From Lutraria lutraria (Eukaryota > Mollusca > Bivalvia > Venerida > Mactridae): a stretch of DNA of 64,000 nucleotides. Each line of letters starts with the position of its first letter. The first letter of the stretch is position 1. Both the position numbers and the translations under genes were made by a program. Positions 50,121 through 61,799 of the stretch are shown one piece after another. A model generated the notes under the pieces. That model saw only the letters and a list, made by a program, of their open reading frames with translations, was not told where the DNA came from and did no database searches. The DNA lies in NCBI GenBank assembly GCA_964023205.1, contig OZ026851.1, positions 18,111,528-18,175,527 of the forward strand, written 5' to 3'.

Positions 50121-50203
50121 TATGGTGGCTGATTTCTGCCAGTTCATATCTTCGTGTGTAGGCGAACTAACGAAATCTTCTCTTGCAGAAATCAGCCACC
50201 ATA
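50121..50203. mobile_element. 83-bp MITE with TATGGTGGCTGATTT ends and 6-bp target duplication
   Basis: TATGGTGGCTGATTTCTGC at the left, GCAGAAATCAGCCACCATA at the right, flanked by AGTAAC (50115-50120 and 50204-50209). The matching region of unit A (about 31592-31610) has no insertion. Same ends as the 603-bp foldback at 28492. Confidence 0.9.
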
Positions 50204-50311
50204 AGTAACTCATGATATATCAGACGTGAGAGCCAATTTTCCCGAGAGTCCAATACTGGCGTCATAATCATTATGTTCAGAGTTGTGTATGAAAAAGATT
50301 TAATTCTCGAC

Positions 50312-50317
50312 AATAAA
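50312..50317 (+). terminator. Poly(A) signal, TRX-C
   Basis: AATAAA about 265 bases after the stop, with a second at 50323-50328. Confidence 0.6.
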
Positions 50318-50466
50318 CGTTCAATAAACAAGTGTTTTTTTATACTTACAATTGTACACGTATAAACAAGTGTACCACCAGAAAATCGTACTAAATAATC
50401 ACGGTATATAGTATTATATACATGTAGATCTATCAGACAACTTAACAAAAATACTGGCGGATATTT

Positions 50467-50675
50467 GATAATAATAAGATAAGATGATGATGGTGATAAT
50501 TAATGCTTATGATAGAAATAAAACATGGTGATGATGAAGGTTACTAGTAACGATGATGGTAGTGGTGGTGATGATGATGATGATAAAGACGGAATGATAA
50601 TGCTGATGATAATGATGATAAATTGATTATGATGATAATGATGACGATGATGGTAATGATGATATGATATTTTCA
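50467..50675. repeat. Imperfect GAT-rich microsatellite (unit B)
   Basis: Paralogue of 31880-32070 with small length changes, e.g. one extra GAT triplet. Confidence 0.85.
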
Positions 50676-51229
50676 TTAATGACTTCCTAGCTAGATCATT
50701 TTAATGCTATATTTTATTGCTTATGTACTTCATCGCTGCATGACAGCCGTAACGGACCTAGTTGTATTGATAAAGTATAATACATTTTATATAAAACACC
50801 ACAATGTGACCTTTTTGAATAAGATTATTGGGTTTTCACTGTTTTGTAAATATTTTTTAACAGTTTTACAATCACATAATTATGTCTCTTTCAACTGCCT
50901 GTGGTTTTAAAAAGTCTTTTGAGATGAGCATAGGCAGTGGTCCACATATACAGGGGCTTAGGCTTGCCCTAGAATAATGTGTAGGCACCTTTCTATGGGG
51001 TACGGGAGCATGCCTCCCCCACCGGAAATATTCACTGTAGATTAATTGCCAGAGACGTATTCTGGGGCCCATATTATTTCAACTTGGTTAAAAGCTATGG
51101 GTACTTGGATCAACTATTCTCCCCGCCTAAATCCTTTCATTTTATTGCATTTTTTGTTCTTTTGTCATAAAAAATTTAAAAGTGTAGCTAGGCACGTACC
51201 TACAGTGCCTAAAGGAAGCTACGCCAGTA

Positions 51230-51545
51230 ATATGTGAACTATTGAACGACTGGTCGTGGAATCGAATCTCGGCTACACCTTCCATATTTCTTCGGGAAGC
51301 TTTTTTAGTGTCACCATCCCAACTACCTGGCCAAATACTGTGTCTAGAAATCACAGGGAAAATGGTGAGACGTGTATCGGAGCTTTACACCGGGCACGCA
51401 CGATGAAGAACCAGGAAAACTATTAGAAATAAGAGTGAGGATATAAATGCCCGGTTCTCCTGTATCTTCTCTCCCCTCTCACTGGGGGCAGCCCTGAAAT
51501 CACCATAACTGTCTAATGGGTCCGTTAAACAACAGATAACTGACA
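51230..51545 (+). mobile_element. tRNA-derived SINE, third family (unit B copy)
   Basis: Same insertion as 32641-32950, with the tail CTCACTGGGGGCAGCCCTGA better preserved. Confidence 0.7.
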
Positions 51546-51705
51546 ACATGAAAAATTAGTCAATTTCTCGCCATAAGGAAAGCGTCTATCAACGTTGAAG
51601 ATATCCTATAAACGCTTTACTATGACCGGTCAAGCGAACTTTGACATATAGTAAAACTCTTCAAGTCTTGACAATAACCGGAGTGACCAGTCTGTTAAGG
51701 TGAAT

Positions 51706-52790
51706 CATCACACCTTTATACACTGGCTGAAATGACACCTTTATACCCTGGCTGAAATGACACCTTTATACCCTGGCTGAAATGACACCTTACCCTGGCT
51801 GAAATGACACCTTTATACACCGGCTGAAATGACACCTTTATACCCTGGCTGAAATGACACCTTTATACCCTGGCTGAAATGACACCTTTATACCCTGGCT
51901 GAAATGACACCTTACCCTGGCTGAAATGACACCTTTATACACCGGCTGAAATGACACTTTTATACACAGGCTGAGATGACACCTTTATACCCTGGCTGAA
52001 ATGACACCTTTATACCCTGGCTGAAATGACACCTTACCCTGGCTGAAATGACACCTTTATACACCGGCTGAAATGACACCTTAGCCTGCCTGAAATGACA
52101 CCTTTATACCCTGGCTGAAATGACACCTTACCTTGGCTGAAATGACACCTTACCCTGGCTGAAATGACACCTTTATACACTGGCTGAAATGACACCTTAC
52201 CCTGGCTGAAATGACAGGTTTATACCTTGGCTGAAATGACACCCTTACCCTGGCTGAAATGACATCTCTATACACTGGCTGAAATGACACCTTACCCTGG
52301 CTGAAATGACAGGTTTATACTTTGGCTGAAATGACACCTTAACCTGGATGAAATGACACCTTACCCGGCCTGAAATGACACCTTACCTTGGTTGAAATGA
52401 CACCTTACCCTGACTGAAATGACACCTTTATACCCTGGCTGAAATGACATCTTACCTTGGCTGAAATGACACCTTTTTACCTTGGCTGAAATGACACATT
52501 ACCCGGCCTGAAATGACACCTTACCCTGGCTGACATGACACCTTTATACACTGGCTGAAATGACACCTTACCCTGGCTGAAATGACAGGTTTATACCTTG
52601 GCTGAAATGACACCTTACCCGGCCTGAAATGTCACCTTACCTTGGCTGAAATGACATCTTACCTTGGCTGAAATGACACCTTACCTTGGCTGAAATGACA
52701 CCTTACCCTGGCAGAAATGACACCTTACCTTGGTTGAAATGACACCTTACCTTGGCTGAAATGACACCTTACCCTGGCTGAAATGACACC
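51706..52790. repeat. GGCTGAAATGACACC minisatellite (unit B, expanded)
   Basis: About 45 units of 22 or 25 bases, versus about 18 in unit A. Its left edge is the breakpoint of the deletion that removed TRX-D exon 1. Confidence 0.93.
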
Positions 52791-52859
52791 GTGATTTTTT
52801 TGTAAGGAGATACAAATCAATGCTTACATGCAGTGGTATTATATTATGTGTTATAAGTC

Positions 52860-53036
52860 CAGTACAACCTCTCCAGAGCGGCCCTATGTACAGCAACAAC
52901 CTATCTATAACAACACCTTAAAAAATTCCTAAGCTAAAATATTTACTATAAATTTAACCTCTGTAGAGTAACATCCTCTAAACAACGGCCAGTTTTCGCA
53001 GCTCCCACAGGTTGTTGCTCTACAGAGGTTGTACTG
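52860..53036. mobile_element. MITE with CAGTACAACCTCT ends (unit B)
   Basis: Paralogue of 35186-35361 with the same terminal inverted repeats. Confidence 0.75.
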
Positions 53037-53766
53037 TAATTATACAAGATTAGGTCAGATATAACAGACGGACAAGTTGCACCTATAGTAAATTACAAAT
53101 AGAAATAAGTATATTGTTGAAATTCAAAAAGAATTTATAACCAGCCGTGTGTAAATAATGACAATAATCCACTTTAATCTAGCCAATGTATTGACCTATT
53201 TTGTATCAAATCAACAAGCGTGTAATTTTGTGCTAAGTGTAGTATTATATACTTTAATTTGTGTCATCCATGGTTAGCTCATAAAATACTCAAAGAAACT
53301 GAATTCAAATAGACTTGCTCTTCAACTTGAAACATTTCCGGGCGAGTGACGGGTATGGAAAGCTAAACTATCGTGATTCAAGATGAATGAACATTGTGAT
53401 CTGGTGATAAATTAAGCTAAATGAGACATTTTGGACAATCAAATACGTGTGTTAACTCATCCTTATATGTGTCAAATGAGGACCTGTAAGACCAACCCCG
53501 AATATTTGTTTTGAAAATATTATAAACATTGGGCTTAAAACATTTTGCTTCTGTTTTTTATCCATGTTTTCCTTTTTTTTTACTCATGTGCAATGTCATG
53601 TCCAAAAAGCCGTGTAATCGACGTGTGGTGAATCGTAAAAGTACCGGGTATATATAATTTTGATACATATTTCTAGTACAATCTTGTATATCATAATATC
53701 AGGTACTTTCTCTATCTTAAAATAGGAGAGCTGCTATTATAATAGTATGATTATTATCATTTTCAG

Positions 53767-55822
53767 GCGGACTTTGACGCCATTTTGAATGACAACAAAG
53801 ACAAACTAGTGGTCGTGGATTTTACTGCCACATGGTGTGGACCTTGTCAGATGATTAAACCAATATTTCAGGTAATTTCTAGATTTCAGTGGAACCAATT
53901 CCTAGACTTAGTGTTTTAGAATATTTTATGTAAATATTCATGATATAACGATCTATCGAGTGGCAAATCCTAACTCCCATTTTTACTTAATATGAGGCTG
54001 GCAGACATTGGAAGTGTTGGTAGTTTTGTAGGTTTCCATGATAGAGAATGATTTATTGTAAGCTTTTTCGTAAATAATGACATTCCTTTGAGTGACATTT
54101 CCTTTAAATTTGCACTAAAGTCTATGAGAGTAACCCATTTTTCAAAGTAAAAAGAAAAAAAGAACACAAATTTCAATGAAAATCATGATAAAAAAGATAC
54201 AGTAGCACATTGTCAGTCTGATTTGATAAAGAAAATTATAGGTCACCACACAATATCTACAGAAATTAATGTTTTCAATTGTTCACCAAGGGCAACAACT
54301 CTTACCAAATAAATAAAAATGAGTCGTAAAATAAATTATAGTATCCGAGGTAACTATTAAAGAAATAATGACAATTGGTCAATACTATTTTTGAAATTCA
54401 ACAAATTCATTAACATTTTTGTGTAGTATGTAGCAAGTACACCAGAAAAGTACAGTATTAGGGGTCTAGTACGTGAAGAAACTGACAAAAAGGGCACTCA
54501 GGAAATCTGTATTAACCCAATTCTTTGTATTATGGCACTTGGCATATGTACTGAACAAAAACAAACCTGATATATTTGATTGCTTACATGTTGGTGTTAA
54601 CAAACAAGAACATGATAGTGTTATACATGCATTTAAAGATTATTCTAGCGTGCATTATTTGGTACCAACAATATGACTGTACGTTTGCTGAAAATTCAGA
54701 AATTTGAATCAAGTGAGATAGGGGTCCAAATAAAAAATAGCACCTCTTGAATTTGTACATCACTGCGTCGCTGGCACGTAGTACTAATGATAATAGTGTT
54801 GATTTCTGTCTGAAGAATAATGTTCCGTTCATGAATTTGTGCTTAACGGGAGTACATTGTGGTCTGCTGGTGGTTTTGGAGGAGGTATTAAAGTTATGTC
54901 TAGCATATCCCTTATGTGCTAGAATTGGTGCAGATCTGAACCAGTCTTCAATGAAATATTCATCATTAGCCATGAGAAGAAGTTCTACTATGTCTTTAGC
55001 AGAATGGCTTTTGACATTGTCGTGTTTAAACACCGATAAGTTGGCATTGTTATGGAAAGGATGAATGACGTCACGTGGGCATTCATCGCGTTAATGTTGG
55101 ACCTCTAAATAGCCGTCAATCATGAGAGTTAGGTCAAGTTTCACGTCGTCAATTTCACTACATATAGTGTTCGAAGATTTGGCTCGAGTAGAACTCATAA
55201 CATCTCTTGCATTTCTCCAATGTAAACTTATCGGCATTTGGCATGTCGATTCCACGTTCACTTATTTTTTTTGGAATTATTGGCATTTTAGAACTGCTAC
55301 AAATGCAAAAAGATTTTTTGCAGATTTAAAAATGTTCACGTTTAAATGACAACACTGTAAGACGAGTGAACAATTCTGATAGAATACTACACGGAGCATG
55401 CATGCACGTCCAAATCGAGTTTCACGTGGTCGATTGAACTAGTGCACAAATAACTTGGAACAGCCTATGTGGAGGCTAGTACCATTATTATAACATAATT
55501 GATTTTATTATGTGACGATCTTTTAACTCAACACATATCACGTATACAAATCGGAGGTTTCTTTTTCTGACTGTTTAAGTTGTTCAAATAGGTACACTGT
55601 TTATGAGAACATTCAAGTTAAAAAGTGTGCCTTTTTTTCAAAAATGTCTGAGGATTATGGAGTTGTTGTTTTTTCTTCAGAAAATATTTGTGGATTATGG
55701 AGGCTTTTTTTCTTCAGAAAATGTCTGAGGATTATGGAGTTGTTGTTCGTTCAGAAAATATTTTGGGATTGTGGATTTGTTTTCTCTTCAGAAAATATAT
55801 GGCCCGGATTATATGGTTGTTC
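53767..55822 (+). pseudogene. TRX-D: thioredoxin remnant, exon 2 plus exon-3 decoys
   Basis: Exon 2 (53767-53871) is intact with acceptor and GTAATT donor. It encodes the WCGPC half-domain and differs from TRX-B exon 2 at 4 of 105 bases (one residue, Glu to Asp). Exon 1 is absent: unit-B sequence passes from the CAGTCTGTTAA before it straight into the minisatellite at 51706. At the 3' side only decoy acceptors survive (exon-like starts at 55681, 55718, 55755 and 55792); genuine exons 3-5 were not found before or after the following 30-bp array. No start codon, second beta-alpha half or poly(A) signal is visible, so no thioredoxin can be made, although exon 2 still looks splice-competent. Confidence 0.88.
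54584..55033 (-). other. Possible transposase-like remnant, unit B copy
   Basis: The minus-strand frame contains [18 protein letters not shown], reminiscent of the DN...H(T/S)AK block of Tc1/mariner and related transposases. The expected following motifs are absent and stops precede it. Lies in former intron 2 of TRX-D and recurs in TRX-B. Could be chance. Confidence 0.25.
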
Positions 55823-55830
55823 GTCCTGGT

Positions 55831-58800
55831 GGACAACCAGTAAACACGAGTCTGATGGGTGGACAACCAGTAAACACGAGTCTGATGGGTGGACAACCAG
55901 TGAACACGAGGCTGATGGGTGAACAACCAGTGAACACGAGGCTGATGGGTGGACAACCAGTAAACACGAGTCTGATGAGTGGACAACCAGTAAACACGAG
56001 TCTGATGGGTAGACAATCAGTAAACACGAGTCTGATGGGTGGACAACCAGTAAACACGAGTCTGATGAGTGGACAACCAGTAAACACGAGTCTGATGGGT
56101 AGACAATCAGTAAACACGAGTCTGATGGGTGGACAACCAGTAAACACGAGTCTGATGAGTGGACAACCAGTAAACACGAGTCTGATGAGTGGACAATCAG
56201 TAAACACGAGTCTGATGAGTGGACAACCAGTAAACACGAGTCTGATGAGCGGACAACCAGTAAACACGAATCTGATGAGTGGACAATCAGTAAACACGAG
56301 TCTGATGGGTAGACAACCAGTAAACACGAGTCTGATGGGTGGACAACCAGTAAACACGAGTCTGATTGATGGACAATCAGAAAACACGAGTCTGATGAGT
56401 GGACAACCAGTAAACACGAGTCTGTTTGATGGACAATCAGTAAACACAAGTCTGATGAGTGGACAACCAGTAAACGCGAGTCTGATTGATGGACAATCAG
56501 TAAACACGAGTCTGATGGGTGGACAACCAGTAAACACGAGTCTGATGGGTGGACAACCAGTAAACACGAGTCTGATGAGTGGACAATCAGTGAACACGAG
56601 TCTGATGGGTGGACAACCAGTAAACACGAGTCTGATGAGTGGACAACCAGTAAACACGAGTCTGATGAGTGGACAACCAGTAAACACGAGTCTGATGAGT
56701 GGACAATCAGTGAACACGAGGCTGATGGGTGGACAACCAGTAAACACGAGTCTGATGAGTGGACAACCAGTAAACACGAGTCTGATGGGTGGACAACCAC
56801 TTAACACGAGTCTGATGAGTGGACAATCAGTAAACGAGAGTCTGATGGGTGGACAATCAGTAAACACGAGTCTGATGAGTGGACAACCAGTAAACGAGAA
56901 TCTGATGGGTGGACAATCAGTAAACACGAGTCTGATGGGTGGACAACCAGTAAACGAAAGTCTGATGGGTGGACAATCAGTAAACACGAGTCTGATGAGT
57001 GGACAACCAGTTAGCCCGATTCTGATGAGTGGACAACCAGTAAACACGAGTCTGATGAGTGGACAATCAGTAAACACGAGTCTGATGGGTGGACAATCAG
57101 TAAACACGAGTCTGATGAGTGGACAACCAGTTAGCCCGATTCTGATGAGTGGACAATCAGTAAACACGAGTCTGATGAGTGGACAACCAGTAAACACGAA
57201 TCTGATGAGTGGACAATCAGTAAACACGAGTCTGATGAGTAGACAACCAGTAAACACGAGTCTGATGAGTGGACAACCAGTAAACACGAGTCTGATGGGT
57301 AGACAATCAGTAAACACGAGTCTGATGGGTGGACAACCAGTAAACACGAGTCTGATGAGTGGACAACCAGTAAACACGAGTCTGATGGGTAGACAATCAG
57401 TAAACACGAGTCTGATGGGTGGACAACCAGTAAACACGAGTCTGATGAGTGGACAACCAGTAAACACGAGTCTGATGAGTGGACAATCAGTAAACACGAG
57501 TCTGATGAGTGGACAACCAGTAAACACGAGTCTGATGAGCGGACAACCAGTAAACACGAATCTGATGAGTGGACAATCAGTAAACACGAGTCTGATGGGT
57601 AGACAACCAGTAAACACGAGTCTGATGGGTGGACAACCAGTAAACACGAGTCTGATTGATGGACAATCAGAAAACACGAGTCTGATGAGTGGACAACCAG
57701 TAAACACGAGTCTGTTTGATGGACAATCAGTAAACACGAGTCTGATGAGTGGACAACCAGTAAACACGAGTCTGATTGATGGACAATCAGTAAACACGAG
57801 TCTCATGGGTGGACAACCAGTAAACACGAGTCTGATGGGTGGACAACCAGTAAACACGAGTCTGATGAGTGGACAATCAGTGAACACGAGTCTGATGGGT
57901 GGACAACCAGTAAACACGAGTCTGATGAGTGGACAACCAGTAAACACGAGTCTGATGAGTGGACAACCAGTAAACACGAGTCTGATGAGTGGACAATCAG
58001 TGAACACGAGGCTGATGGGTGGGCAACCAGTAAACACGAGTCTGTTGAGTGGACAACCAGTAAACACGAGTCTGATGGGTGGACAACCACTAAACACGAG
58101 TCTGATGAGTGGACAACCAGTAAACGAGAGTCTGATGGGTGGACAATCAGTAAACACGAGTCTGATGAGTGGACAACCAGTAAACGAGAATCTGATGGGT
58201 GGACAATCAGTAAACACGAGTCTGATGGGTGGACAACCAGTAAACGAAAGTCTGATGGGTGGACAATCAGTAAACACGAGTCTGATGAGTGGACAACCAG
58301 TTAGCCCGATTCTGATGAGTGGACAACCAGTAAACACGAGTCTGATGAGTGGACAATCAGTAAACACGAGTCTGATGGGTGGACAATCAGTAAACACGAG
58401 TCTGATGAGTGGACAACCAGTTAGCCCGATTCTGATGAGTGGACAATCAGTAAACACGAGTCTGATGAGTGGACAACCAGTAAACACGAGTCTGATGAGT
58501 GGACAGCCAGTAAACACGAGTCTGATGAGTGGACAACCAGTAAACGCGAGTCTGATGAGTGGACAACCAGTAAACACGAGTCTGATGAGTGGACAACCAG
58601 TAAACACGAGTCTGATGAGTGGACAATCAGTAAACACGAGTCTGATGAGTGGACAACCAGTAAACACGAGTCTGATGAGTGGACAACCAGTAAACACGAG
58701 TCTGATGAGTGGACAACCAGTAAGACTGATTCTGATGGGTGGACAACCAGTAAACACGAGTCTGATGGATGGACAATCAGTAAACGAGAGTCTGGTGGGG

Positions 58801-61178
58801 TGGACAATCAGGAAACACTAGTCTGATGGGTGGACAACCAGTAAGACCGATTCTGATGGGTGGACAGCCAGTAAACACGAGTCTGATGAGTGGACAACCA
58901 GTAAACACGAGTCGGATGAGTGGACAACCAGTAAACACGAGTCTGATGAGTGGACAACCAGTAAACGCGAGTCTGATGGGTGGACAATCAGTAAACAAGA
59001 GTCTGATGGATGGACAATCAGTAAACGAGAGTCTGGTGGGGTGGACAATCAGGAAACGAGAGTCTGATGGGTTTGACAACCAGTAAACGCGAGTCTGATG
59101 GGTTTGACAACCAGTAAACGCTAGTATGATTGTGTACGACCAGTAAACGTGATTCTGATGGGTAGACGACCAGTAAACACGAGTATGATCGCGGACAACC
59201 ATTAACCGCGATTCTAATGGGTGGACAACCAGTAAATGTGAGTCTGATGGGAGGACAACCAGTAAATGTGAGTCTGATGGGAGGACAACCAGTAAATGTG
59301 AGTCTGATGGGAGGACAACCAGTAAATGTGAGTCTGATGGGAGGACAACCAGTAAACACGAGTCTGATGGGTGGACAACCAGTAAATGCGAGTCTGATGG
59401 GTGGACAACCAGTAAATGCGAGTCTGATGGGTGGACAACCAGTAAATGCGAGTCTGATGGGTGGACAATCAGTAAATGTGAGTCTGATGGGAGGACAACC
59501 AGTAAATGTGAGTCTGATGGGTGGACAACCAGTAAATGCGAGTCTGATGGGTGGACAACCAGTAAATGCGAGTCTGATGGGTGGACAATCAGTAAATGCG
59601 AGTCTGATGGGTGGACAACCAGTAAATGCGAGTCTGATGGGTGGACAATCAGTAAATGCGAGTCTGATGGGTGGACAATCAGTAAATGCGAGTCTGATGG
59701 GTGGACAATCAGTAAATGCGAGTCTGATGGGTGGACAATCAGTAAATGCGAGTCTGATGGGTGGACAACCAGTAAATGTGAGTCTGATGGGAGGACAACC
59801 AGTAAATGCGAGTCTGATGGGTGGACAACCAGTAAATGCGAGTCTGATGGGTGGACAATCAGTAAATGCGAGTCTGATGGGTGGACAATCAGTAAATGCG
59901 AGTCTGATGGGTGGACAACCAGTAAATGCGAGTCTGATGGGTGGACAACCAGTAAATGCGAGTCTGATGGGTGGACAATCAGTAAATGCGAGTCTGATGG
60001 GTGGACAACCAGTAAATGCGAGTCTGATGGGTGGACAATCAGTAAATGCGAGTCTGATGGGTGGACAACCAGTAAATGCGAGTCTGATGGGTGGACAACC
60101 AGTAAATGCGAGTCTGATGGGTGGACAATCAGTAAATGCGAGTCTGATGGGTGGACAACCAGTAAATGCGAGTCTGATGGGTGGACAATCAGTAAATGCG
60201 AGTCTGATGGGTGGACAATCAGTAAATGCGAGTCTGATGGGTGGACAATCAGTAAATGCGAGTCTGATGGGTGGACAACCAGTAAATGCGAGTCTGATGG
60301 GTGGACAATCAGTAAATGCGAGTCTGATGGGTGGACAACCAGTAAATGCGAGTCTGATGGGTGGACAATCAGTAAATGCGAGTCTGATGGGTGGACAATC
60401 AGTAAATGCGAGTCTGATGGGTGGACAACCAGTAAATGCGAGTCTGATGGGTGGACAATCAGTAAATGCGAGTCTGATGGGTGGACAATCAGTAAATGCG
60501 AGTCTGATGGGTGGACAATCAGTAAATGCGAGTCTGATGGGTGGACAACCAGTAAATGCGAGTCTGATGGGTGGACAACCAGTAAATGCGAGTCTGATGG
60601 GTGGACAACCAGTAAATGCGAGTCTGATGGGTGGACAATCAGTAAATGCGAGTCTGATGGGTGGACAACCAGTAAATGCGAGTCTGATGGGTGGACAACC
60701 AGTAAATGCGAGTCTGATGGGTGGACAATCAGTAAATGCGAGTCTGATGGGTGGACAACCAGTAAATGCGAGTCTGATGGGTGGACAACCAGTAAATGCG
60801 AGTCTGATGGGTGGACAATCAGTAAATGCGAGTCTGATGGGTGGACAACCAGTAAATGCGAGTCTGATGGGTGGACAATCAGTAAATGCGAGTCTGATGG
60901 GTGGACAACCAGTAAATGCGAGTCTGATGGGTGGACAACCAGTAAATGCGAGTCTGATGGGTGGACAACCAGTAAATGCGAGTCTGATGGGTGGACAATC
61001 AGTAAATGCGAGTCTGATGGGTGGACAATCAGTAAATGCGAGTCTGATGGGTGGACAATCAGTAAATGCGAGTCTGATGGGTGGACAACCAGTAAATGCG
61101 AGTCTGATGGGTGGACAACCAGTAAATGCGATTCTAATGGGTGGACAACCAGTAAACACGAGTCTGATGGGAGGACAT
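55831..61178 (+). repeat. 30-bp minisatellite array, ~178 units in two sub-arrays
   Basis: Unit GGACAACCAGTAAACACGAG plus TCTGATGGGT. Sub-array 1 (55831 to about 58800) varies at several positions (CCAG/TCAG, GGGT/GAGT, ACGAG/ACGAA). Degenerate units occupy 58800-59216 with single-base indels. Sub-array 2 (59217-61178) is very homogeneous with AAATGCGAG and varies almost only at CCAG/TCAG. Long stop-free frames occur on both strands (+ frame decapeptide GGQPVNTSLM). The array starts directly inside the decoy cluster of TRX-D. Confidence 0.97.
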
Positions 61179-61184
61179 CATTAA

Positions 61185-61690
61185 ATGCATTCCTGCAGAG
61201 GTTTCATGAATATTTAAATTTCTTATATGCTCCGCCTCAGTCAAGAATATTAGTTGTCCTTTAGCATCAACCAAAAATCCCGTGCTGTCACGCCATGTTG
61301 TGGTGCCGTAAGATTCACAAGTGTAGATTGTTTAAAACACGGTCACCAAGTTCCGGAACATCCAAGTAGTCATATGGAAATTTTCGTAGTTCTCGACAAA
61401 TGACAGCTATTAAATCCATACAAATTATCAACAGAAAAGTTATTTAACGTACATTATGAACGTAGTCTTTGTTCATTGTTTAAATTTCATTTACTGTTAT
61501 AAAGCCTCGGTACGACTCTAAATACGTTACAATAGTTATGAACAAGGACTTATATACATACATGTATATAAGTCCTTGTTATGAAGAAAGAAAAGAAGAA
61601 CATACACAAATTTAGTATAAATTTAATGATTTATTCTCAGATCAAAGCACTGGGCGACATATTCATACCAGGTACGTATATAATGTTTTT
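61185..61690. other. Unique sequence, no gene seen
   Basis: No thioredoxin exon or other gene recognised after the array; it contains the inverted repeat at 61541-61580. Confidence 0.5.
61541..61580. repeat. Perfect 19-bp inverted repeat
   Basis: AACAAGGACTTATATACAT and its exact inverse are separated by two bases, flanked by TTATG-like sequence on both sides; possibly a tiny MITE. A related word occurs near 29277-29302. Confidence 0.85.
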
Positions 61691-61704
61691 ATACGTACCT
61701 GCTC

Positions 61705-61794
61705 ATACATACATATATACATACATACATACATACATACATACATACATACATACATACATACATACATACATACATACATACATACATACAT
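61705..61794. repeat. (ATAC)n microsatellite
   Basis: Nearly uninterrupted ATAC/ACAT tetranucleotide run of about 90 bases. Confidence 0.95.
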
Positions 61795-61799
61795 TTATT

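Larger units (their letters stand above)
50330..51705. other. Intergenic region between TRX-C and TRX-D
   Basis: Copy of 31740-33100, including the GAT-rich block (50467-50675) and the third-family SINE (51230-51545). It then jumps directly into a minisatellite, omitting the segment that carries exon 1 in unit A. Confidence 0.7.
43995..55822 (+). repeat. Segmental duplication unit B (TRX-C + TRX-D remnant)
   Basis: Direct repeat of 23264-41108. Non-coding segments such as 50340-51550 (versus 31800-32940) and 53330-55822 (versus 36710-37370 plus 39266-41108) are very similar, while the TRX-A/TRX-C exons differ much more. Unit B lacks five insertions present in A and has its own at 45655, 46568, 46827, 49395 and 50121. 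Confidence 0.93.

Noticed and set aside
54584..55033. Intact Tc1/mariner transposase
   Set aside because: Only one short motif resembles the family; downstream catalytic blocks are missing and the frame is interrupted. Kept only as a weak remnant.
55751..61184. Very long open frames (up to 1016 codons) on both strands of the 30-bp array
   Set aside because: Same periodicity artefact; unit variants are mostly non-synonymous and both strands are open. Only the in-frame link to TRX-D is kept as a low-confidence finding.
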